Shown piece after piece: positions 5,380-10,511 of a stretch of DNA of 10,511 nucleotides. The notes under the pieces are model-generated. The model saw only the letters and a list, made by a program, of their open reading frames with translations, had not been told where the DNA came from and did no database searches. The stretch's first letter is position 1; every line of letters begins with the position of its first letter. The stretch lies in assembly GCA_900548535.1 (NCBI GenBank), contig URLG01000084.1, positions 1 through 10,511 on the forward strand, given 5' to 3'. Both the position numbers and the translations under genes were made by a program. The stretch comes from Candidatus Segatella intestinihominis. GTDB taxonomy: Bacteria > Bacteroidota > Bacteroidia > Bacteroidales > Bacteroidaceae.

Positions 5380-7563
5380 ATGAACAGTATGGCTGATAAT
5401 CAAAAAGTATATCAGGCAATCAAGACGATTGCTGATGAACTCTGCAAGGAGAACAAGACGTATCTTCGTGCAGATTTGGCTTTTGAACTGAAAAAGTATG
5501 GTATAGCTTCCGATTCCTCGGAGGTGAGTAAGCTGGTATTTGATGCCTACAGATATTTCCATGATAATGGCAATATCGCCATTGCTTTTGTTTCCAATAA
5601 TTCACGTACAACCCTTGTGGCTGAATACAAGTTGAATGACAGCTTGGAACAAGGCAACAAGGAGGAGGCTTTGAAGATAGCCGAGACGGAACTGGCGTTG
5701 TCTTCATCTGCTTTGGAGCAGTTGAAAGAGCAAGTGGAATTGAACCTTAACCTGGTTCTTGCTAAGGGAACGTCGAAGATGGCTGATATTGTCATGGGTA
5801 CGAATGGCGTGAAAGATGTAAGAAGCAAGGCGTCTACCATGTTTGATAAATATACCAAGATGGTGGAGGCTTATCACTATGCCGAGGATAGCGTTCGTGG
5901 AAACATCGAAGATTTTACCTCCTTGCGTAGTGATATCGGGACGGTTTATCGTGACTATGCCCTGAAACTGATTGATATCTATGGCGACTCTATTAAGATG
6001 GTTTCACCTGATCTTTTCGACTTCAAGCGAATAGAGTGGCTGGATGTGGACGAGATGCTTAAGTATGTGGAGCTGGAATATAATAAGCTCACGGAAAAAT
6101 GTACAGCTCTGATTGGTGAAATTTCTGTTAGTTTCCGTACTTCCTTGCAGGGTTCTTTGCAGGCTTATAAGTCTTTGTCGAACGGCAACAAGTCCTTGGG
6201 CTTGGCGATGGCAGGACTGACCATGCTCGAACACTATATGGGAGCAAGTGAACGCGCTAATCGTTTGAAGTCTGATTTATCAGTTTTCCAGATGAGCGTG
6301 AAGCATGATGCCACTCGCATCAAGGCTGATATGGGACGATTGTTGGTAATCTGCAAAACGCTCAATGATGTGGTAATCCCGAAGGCGAATGTGTTCTTGC
6401 GTTATGGAGAAAAACTGTTGGCTTCTGACTTGAAGGCGACGCTTGATGCTTTGTATGCGGATGAGACTATTCGTCCATTGGAGGAGCAACGAAAATGTCT
6501 GCTTCAGCAGATGAAGGCGCTGGACATGGAAATGAACGACCATCTTCAGAACATCGATGTCTATACCTCGCTGATTAATGATATCACCGCTACCTTGGAG
6601 TCTAAGCAGGGAAGCTATATGGAAGCGAAGGCTAAGAAGCCTTCCAAACCTTTCTTCCTCGTCAACTGGATCACCTTTGGTATGGCCAACAAGAACTACT
6701 ATCGCGACTTCGCCGAATGGAATGCGGTATGCTTCCCACTTGTGAGAGAATACGAGAGCTATCAGGTAGATTTGAAGTTGGATAAGGAGGAATTGGAATC
6801 GCATCGTGAGGAACAAACCCGCATCAAAAATGAGTATGCCAAACTCTCCAGTGAACTGGATAAGGTTTCTAAGGAGATCAGAAGCAAGATAGTTTGCTCT
6901 GACGACTTGAAGCTGAAGATACTGAAACATCTTCGTGATATGGTTGCCATGCTGAAACTTGGACGTGAAATCATGGAGAGCAAGATAGATGAGAAGTTGG
7001 TGCATACGGTCGATATTCCTGATTATAGGGAGGCTGCCAAACTTCCTGCTGATGTGGAGCAAAACCTTTCTCTGTTTACAGGAATGTTGGCAGACAATCT
7101 TCATGCCGACAAGGATATGGCTAAGAATTTGCTTGACGGGGTGGAAGCATATACGAAAGACCATAAGAAGATAGAGGGTAAGACCGCACAACAGAACAAA
7201 TCTGCTGGGTATAGCGAGGAAGACTTGGCGCAGGTAACTGGTGCGATGGAACAATCCTTACAGAAAGGTATCGCTCTGTTTGATAGTTTCGCTAAGCTCA
7301 AAGCGCAGCAGCTCAGTGGTAGCTTGGCTTCGGCTGCATACGATAAGGAGTTGAAGAAACATGCTGATGAGTTTAAGCGTGAAATGGCTAAGATAGACAA
7401 CAAGAGTGCTTATCTTCGTGAGGTGTTCAAGCGTATCAATCTGGCTGGTAGCGAGGTGGAGCGTAAGCAAGCTATGGAGTTGATGAGCGACTTGAGCGGT
7501 TTCTCTCTTTCGGAACAGGAGTTCACAGAATTTATAAATGGTAAGAAACAAATAGAATTATAA
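5380..7563 (+). CDS. 727-residue coiled-coil protein with possible winged-helix-like N-terminus
   Basis: I cannot name this family. Residues 8-85 (QAIKTIADEL, TYLRADLAFELKKYG, VSKLVFDAYRYF) form three short helices followed by a strand-like tail, a layout that could be a winged helix or a small protein-binding domain. Residues 95-420 and 455-545 are long, charged, heptad-rich helices expected to form coiled coils. Two hydrophobic islands interrupt them: GLAMAGLTMLEHYMGA (274-289) and PFFLVNWITFGM (424-435); the second is followed by an aromatic patch (NYYRDFAEW). They are too short for secure transmembrane helices but could touch a membrane. A linker near 595-612 precedes a final helical region. 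ATG at 5380 was chosen; ATG at 5389 (MADNQ) is equally possible. It lies 5 bases before the DUF4112 gene. A scaffold or membrane-shaping protein is a fair inference. Confidence 0.9.
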   Translation: MNSMADNQKVYQAIKTIADELCKENKTYLRADLAFELKKYGIASDSSEVSKLVFDAYRYFHDNGNIAIAFVSNNSRTTLVAEYKLNDSLEQGNKEEALKIAETELALSSSALEQLKEQVELNLNLVLAKGTSKMADIVMGTNGVKDVRSKASTMFDKYTKMVEAYHYAEDSVRGNIEDFTSLRSDIGTVYRDYALKLIDIYGDSIKMVSPDLFDFKRIEWLDVDEMLKYVELEYNKLTEKCTALIGEISVSFRTSLQGSLQAYKSLSNGNKSLGLAMAGLTMLEHYMGASERANRLKSDLSVFQMSVKHDATRIKADMGRLLVICKTLNDVVIPKANVFLRYGEKLLASDLKATLDALYADETIRPLEEQRKCLLQQMKALDMEMNDHLQNIDVYTSLINDITATLESKQGSYMEAKAKKPSKPFFLVNWITFGMANKNYYRDFAEWNAVCFPLVREYESYQVDLKLDKEELESHREEQTRIKNEYAKLSSELDKVSKEIRSKIVCSDDLKLKILKHLRDMVAMLKLGREIMESKIDEKLVHTVDIPDYREAAKLPADVEQNLSLFTGMLADNLHADKDMAKNLLDGVEAYTKDHKKIEGKTAQQNKSAGYSEEDLAQVTGAMEQSLQKGIALFDSFAKLKAQQLSGSLASAAYDKELKKHADEFKREMAKIDNKSAYLREVFKRINLAGSEVERKQAMELMSDLSGFSLSEQEFTEFINGKKQIEL

Positions 7564-7568
7564 GGCGT

Positions 7569-8147
7569 ATGGAAAGTTCAAGAAGACAGCAGGCCCAGGC
7601 TGATTTGGGCATGGATTTCGCAAAAGAAGATCAAAAGCGAGAGGCGGCTCTTGCCAAAGAACAGGCGAGGGCTGATAAAAAAGCTGCTAAGCGTGAGAAG
7701 ATGATGAACATGCCGTCATATCGTCTGATGGTAGGTACGGCGAAGTATATGGACAAGTGGTTCTTGGATCCTATCCTTGGCTTCATCCTTCCTGCCGGTA
7801 TCGGTGATGCTTTGACGAGCGTGTTTGCATTCCCATTTATCTATTACAGTCTTTGCGTGGTTAAGTCGATTCCGCTGACTTTGGCTGTCATCTATAATAT
7901 CTTGATGGATGTGCTGATAGGTGCCATACCTTTCTATATAGGTGATGTGCTGGATGTATTCAAGCGTTCGTATGTAGAAAACTTGAAGCTGATTACAGGC
8001 TATATCGAGGATGATAAGGAGATTATCAATAAGGTGAATAAGAAGGCCTTCTGGACGGCTGTGTTCATCGTCGTGCTTTGCTGGTTGATTTATGTGGTGA
8101 TTTCATGGGCCATTCGCTTGGGAAATTGGATTGTTTCATTATTTTAA
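7569..8147 (+). CDS. DUF4112-family membrane protein
   Basis: The 192-residue product has a highly charged N-terminal helix (1-47, rich in Lys, Arg, Glu, Ala and Gln), then a segment matching the DUF4112 pattern: YMDKWFLDPILGF (60-72), IGDALTS (78-84), a hydrophobic stretch, NILMDVLIGAIPFYIGDVLD (110-129) and a following Lys/Asn segment (SYVENLKLI). Asp80, the Asn110/Asp114 pair, GAIP and GD at 125-126 are the positions I associate with this family. A third hydrophobic segment lies at about 162-183. DUF4112 proteins are small integral membrane proteins of unknown biochemical role. The charged, coiled-coil-capable leader, unlike the short N-terminus I expect for the family, could contact the coiled-coil protein encoded 5 bases upstream. 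The next gene begins 3 bases after the stop. Confidence 0.85.
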   Translation: MESSRRQQAQADLGMDFAKEDQKREAALAKEQARADKKAAKREKMMNMPSYRLMVGTAKYMDKWFLDPILGFILPAGIGDALTSVFAFPFIYYSLCVVKSIPLTLAVIYNILMDVLIGAIPFYIGDVLDVFKRSYVENLKLITGYIEDDKEIINKVNKKAFWTAVFIVVLCWLIYVVISWAIRLGNWIVSLF

Positions 8148-8150
8148 AAT

Positions 8151-8807
8151 ATGAATAGCAACATTTTCTTTCAGCCTTTCGTTGGCAAGGATTATGCCAA
8201 TGGGGGGATATTCGGCAAGCGAATCATGATATTGGGCGAGAGTCATTATTGTGATGAGAGTTGTACGGATTGTGGCGACTGCCAGCTACATCGTGAGTGT
8301 ATGAACTTTACGCAGCAGGTGCTTGATGATTATCTCAATGAGAACAAGGAACGGCAAAACTGGATGCGGACTTTCTTGAAGTTTGAGCGTTCGATAGTGG
8401 GGGAGGAAACCAATCAAGCAATGAGGCTGAAGATCTGGAATTCGGTCATCTTCTTCAACTATCTGCAAGTGGCGATGGGTGGCCCTCGCGAGGCTGGCAC
8501 TGCCGAGCAATATCACCAGGCTGGGAAGGCTTTCTTTGAGGTCATCGAAAAGTATCAGCCTCAGTACATCATTGTATGGGGTAAGAGGCTTTGGAACAAT
8601 TTACCTGGCGGTCACTGGCGCCAAGAGCAAATTTCTGATGTTCACTGGGTGGATTGCAATGACATGGAAGTGGAAGGCACTTGGGTGCCTAATGGCTTCT
8701 ACATGATGCCTGGTGGCAAGCATGTTAAGGCTCTTGTGGTGAATCATCCTTCCGTAGGCTATTCCTGGGACTATTGGTACAAGGTGATACAAAGATTTTT
8801 GAGATAA
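8151..8807 (+). CDS. uracil-DNA-glycosylase-fold protein with N-terminal Cys cluster
   Basis: This 218-residue protein shows the motif order of the uracil-DNA glycosylase superfamily: IMILGESHY (25-33) at the place of the catalytic motif, SVIFFNYLQ (98-106), YIIVWGKRLW (139-148), and NHPS (198-201) at the place of the His-containing DNA-intercalation motif. Directly after the first motif come five cysteines, C34, C38, C41, C44 and C50, spaced C-x3-C-x2-C-x2-C-x5-C, which could bind zinc or an iron-sulphur cluster. That spacing differs from the known family 4/5 enzymes, in which the cluster ligands are spread more widely. Known superfamily members excise uracil or related bases; some divergent members have no proven activity. 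It follows the DUF4112 gene by 3 bases, an unexpected neighbour for membrane genes. It may be a repair or sensing function carried along in the operon. Confidence 0.75.
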   Translation: MNSNIFFQPFVGKDYANGGIFGKRIMILGESHYCDESCTDCGDCQLHRECMNFTQQVLDDYLNENKERQNWMRTFLKFERSIVGEETNQAMRLKIWNSVIFFNYLQVAMGGPREAGTAEQYHQAGKAFFEVIEKYQPQYIIVWGKRLWNNLPGGHWRQEQISDVHWVDCNDMEVEGTWVPNGFYMMPGGKHVKALVVNHPSVGYSWDYWYKVIQRFLR

Positions 8808-8820
8808 TTTTCTCGCTTGC

Positions 8821-8857
8821 GTCACGATTTGACACACCTGACCTGTACCTTTGCAGC
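8821..8857 (+). promoter_or_regulatory. upstream element copy 2 with consensus -7 box
   Basis: TACCTTTG (8846-8853) matches the Bacteroidota -7 consensus TAnnTTTG exactly and is followed by CAGC, a common context in the phylum. Upstream are GTCAC (8821-8825) and ATTTGACACA (8827-8836), identical to the element at 4394-4409. GTCA and TGAC (8821-8824, 8830-8833) form an inverted repeat around a 5-base centre. TTTG (8828-8831) lies 14 bases before the -7 box, shorter than the usual spacing. Transcription would start at about 8858-8863, just before the ATG at 8880. Confidence 0.65.
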
Positions 8858-8879
8858 TGTAAACATAAAACAAGGAATT

Positions 8880-9647
8880 ATGGCACAGATTACAATCAAT
8901 ATCCAGACTTTGGACTGGACAATGGGGGAGACCGTAGGCTTGCACTTGATGCTGAAGAAAGGTAGTAAGGCAAGAATCGCTTGGGGCGATGGAAAGGTAC
9001 AGGTCGTGACAGGTAAACAGAAACCTGCTTCCGAAAAGTTGGCTTGGGTGGAGGCTGGTCATTCCTATCCTGAGAAGGGCATGTACTACACCATTACCAT
9101 CTGTTCGGAAGAGGAGGATGCCATTATCGGATTTAATGGATGTGGCATGTTCGAGGTGAAAACCTTAGATGTGATTCTCACGGAATGTCCTAACTTGCGT
9201 ATCTTGGGCTATTCTGGGTATGGCGAGGAGAAACTCGACGTGAGCATGAATCCTTTGCTGGAGTTCATCGACTTCCACGAGATAAGAAACGAGAAGTTGG
9301 ATTTCTCTGCCAATCCTCTCTTGGAGGAGTTGCATATCGAGGGTGCCAAGGACTTGGTGTCTTTGAATTTGAGCAAGAACGACAAGTTGCGTCGCTTGGA
9401 CATCTTCATGTGTCACAATCTTCAGCATCTCGCTTTGAGCAATCAGTCGCAACTGAATGAGGTGGATTTCGCTCTCACTCATCTCCGTCCCAAGGACCTG
9501 GAGTATTTGGAGAAGACGTTGAAGCGAAACTCTCCTTACAAGGTACGGGGCGGAAGTTTTGGCGACGATAAGATAATAGAAGTTAGTAATGGTGAAATAG
9601 TAGGTGAAGATGAAGGAAAAATGGATTCAACTTATCAATACAATTGA
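8880..9647 (+). CDS. PKD-like domain plus leucine-rich-repeat protein, no signal peptide
   Basis: The start is the ATG at 8880, preceded by AAGGA (8872-8876) and lying just downstream of the promoter box; an upstream in-frame TTG at 8817 would lie ahead of that promoter. The 255-residue product has an N-terminal beta-rich segment with AWGDG (34-38) and HSYPEKGMYYTITI (61-74), the WGDG plus H-Y signature of PKD-type domains. Leucine-rich repeats of about 22 residues follow, beginning at L119 (LDVSMNPLLEFIDF), L140 (LDFSANPLLEELHI), L162 (LNLSKNDKLRRLDI) and L184 (LALSNQSQLNEVDF). Both modules bind proteins or carbohydrate in secreted Bacteroidota proteins. Here there is no signal peptide, so the protein appears to stay in the cytosol or is exported by another route. 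The last 38 bases overlap the next gene. It could be an adaptor or recognition protein. Confidence 0.85.
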   Translation: MAQITINIQTLDWTMGETVGLHLMLKKGSKARIAWGDGKVQVVTGKQKPASEKLAWVEAGHSYPEKGMYYTITICSEEEDAIIGFNGCGMFEVKTLDVILTECPNLRILGYSGYGEEKLDVSMNPLLEFIDFHEIRNEKLDFSANPLLEELHIEGAKDLVSLNLSKNDKLRRLDIFMCHNLQHLALSNQSQLNEVDFALTHLRPKDLEYLEKTLKRNSPYKVRGGSFGDDKIIEVSNGEIVGEDEGKMDSTYQYN

Positions 9648-10422
9648 GAAAGATCCGTTTGAAACGGAGGCTTTCTTCGCTTTGATGGAGTATGTGGGCG
9701 AAGCGTCGGATGAGGACAAGCGCAGAGTTGTACAAGAAGTAGAGCGTCGCATCAAGATGATTGCCCGTTATGATGCGGACAAGAGTTTCCGCTTCCGTAA
9801 GTTCAGTGAACAGGAGCGGGAGGTGCTTGATTCCCTTTGGAGTACTCGGGTAAAGATTCTCAATGTGATGATGTTAAATCCTACAGAGGAAGAAATCGAG
9901 CGTTTGGGACATCAGAACGATAAACTTCATGAACTGTCGAAGGATGCCTTTGCGCAAGGTCGCAACCTATGGCAGTCTTTACTGCATTCTCCTCATCTGA
10001 AAGCTGACGACGACCGCTATGATGTAGAAGAACACGTAGGTTTCTGTTATAATGATGAGGATTCCGTCCTCAAGATGGATAATGATGACTATTATGGCTC
10101 AGACTTCGAGTATATGCTCCATTTTCATTGCAATTTTAGGGATAGTGGGCGGTATTATGTGGGTGAACCTTTGGTGGCTGATGATGGGACCAACTGGAAT
10201 TTGGATTATCTCGACAATCAGGCTTTCGACAGATTTTGTATCTGCCATCTCTTGCACTCGTTACATAGTCATGAATATTATTCGTTGCCAGACATTCTCC
10301 GCATGGATGACTTCTATGTACATGTCTGGCTGCAGTATGAGCGAGAGGTGTATCAATGGAAAAAAGGAAACGTAATCTTTAAAGAGGAAGTAAATGGAAA
10401 AGGAATGGAAAAAACTGATTGA
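9610..10422 (+). CDS. hypothetical protein, first of two related overlapping genes
   Basis: I do not recognise this 270-residue protein. ATG at 9610 was chosen; an in-frame GTG at 9604 would add two residues. The N-terminal 120 residues are helical and charged (MKEKWIQLI, FFALMEYVGEA, EDKRRVVQEVERR). The C-terminal half is acidic and aromatic: it holds FCYNDEDS and YYGSDFEYMLHFHCNF, and near the end CICHLLHSLHSHEYYS, with clustered His, Cys and Tyr that might bind a metal. There is no signal peptide or transmembrane segment. The start overlaps the leucine-rich-repeat gene by 38 bases and the end overlaps the next gene by 29 bases, so the three are almost certainly cotranscribed and translationally coupled. 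Its N-terminus resembles that of the following gene, which suggests tandem duplication. Confidence 0.85.
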   Translation: MKEKWIQLINTIEKDPFETEAFFALMEYVGEASDEDKRRVVQEVERRIKMIARYDADKSFRFRKFSEQEREVLDSLWSTRVKILNVMMLNPTEEEIERLGHQNDKLHELSKDAFAQGRNLWQSLLHSPHLKADDDRYDVEEHVGFCYNDEDSVLKMDNDDYYGSDFEYMLHFHCNFRDSGRYYVGEPLVADDGTNWNLDYLDNQAFDRFCICHLLHSLHSHEYYSLPDILRMDDFYVHVWLQYEREVYQWKKGNVIFKEEVNGKGMEKTD

Positions 10423-10511
10423 TGAAGTTGAGAACAACCGTAGCTATAGTTCGGAGCCTAACTTCAAATTTGTAGACTTTATAAGAGAAAAGTCTACGAT
10501 AGAGGATAAGC
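10394..10511 (+). CDS. partial gene, N-terminus resembles the preceding protein
   Basis: A reading frame opens with ATG at 10394, inside the last 29 bases of the preceding gene, and stays open to the window end (39 codons visible). The visible product begins MEKEWKKLIDEVENNRS and includes FKFVDFIREKSTIEDK. It aligns with the start of the previous protein: M-x3-W-x2-LI-x2-I/V-E, then F-x5-Y/F-V/I-x-E-x-S and EDK. The 3' part is outside the window, so neither length nor function can be stated. Confidence 0.7.
   Translation, partial: MEKEWKKLIDEVENNRSYSSEPNFKFVDFIREKSTIEDK

Noticed and set aside
6280..7254. Long open frame on the - strand (324 codons) inside the coiled-coil gene.
   Set aside because: It lies wholly antisense to a well-supported coding frame. 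The translation is Leu/His/Gln/Arg-rich with no coherent domain, and there is no promoter or start signal. It is a shadow of codon bias.
8817..8879. Upstream TTG start for the PKD/LRR gene.
   Set aside because: It would lie upstream of the -7 box at 8846-8853, and so outside the transcript; the ATG at 8880 has an AAGGA in front.
8808..8879. Terminator between the UDG-like gene and the next block.
   Set aside because: No GC-rich stem followed by a T run is visible, so read-through from the second block into the third remains possible.
1..10511. CRISPR arrays, tRNA/rRNA genes, insertion sequences, integrase or attachment sites.
   Set aside because: No spaced direct repeats, no clover-leaf-like sequence, no transposase or recombinase motifs, and no terminal inverted repeats were found by reading.

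Overview
The window looks like a chromosomal accessory region of a Bacteroidota bacterium, probably a Prevotella/Segatella-like or Bacteroides-like gut or oral member. The clues are a Bacteroidota-type promoter -7 box with its usual downstream context (TACCTTTGCAGC at 8846-8857), mostly weak Shine-Dalgarno sequences, a preference for TAA stops, and protein families common in that phylum (DUF4112 and a PKD/leucine-rich-repeat protein). Every supported gene is on the + strand, and intergenic gaps are very short. I see no rRNA, tRNA, CRISPR array, transposase or integrase. The genus is an inference; no marker gene is present.

Layout. (1) 69-479: a stand-alone GIY-YIG nuclease-domain protein. (2) 561-4365: a tight five-gene block with gaps of 4 to 16 bases. 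It encodes a small acidic protein, a protein with a cationic, amphipathic C-terminal half, a 365-residue helical protein with a Sel1-like stretch, a Ycf46-like AAA+ ATPase, and a 41-residue microprotein. (3) 4468-8807: a second block behind its own upstream element. It encodes a single-pass membrane protein, a small multi-pass membrane protein, a 727-residue coiled-coil protein, a DUF4112 membrane protein and a uracil-DNA-glycosylase-fold protein. (4) 8880 to the window end: a third block behind a related upstream element. It encodes a PKD-like plus leucine-rich-repeat protein without a signal peptide, then two overlapping genes whose N-termini resemble each other; the second runs off the window.

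How they may work together. Only the AAA+ ATPase, the GIY-YIG protein, DUF4112, the UDG-like fold and the PKD/LRR architecture can be placed by recognisable motifs. In block 2 the ATPase is the one evident enzyme, and the other products are small, helical and of contrasting charge. A remodelling machine with dedicated substrates or adaptors is a reasonable but unproven reading. In block 3 three membrane proteins flank a large coiled-coil protein, which suggests an envelope-associated assembly. Blocks 3 and 4 are preceded by closely similar 37-base elements (28 of 37 positions identical without gaps), so they are probably co-regulated. The best candidates for an undescribed system are the five-gene AAA+ block and the co-regulated membrane/coiled-coil block.
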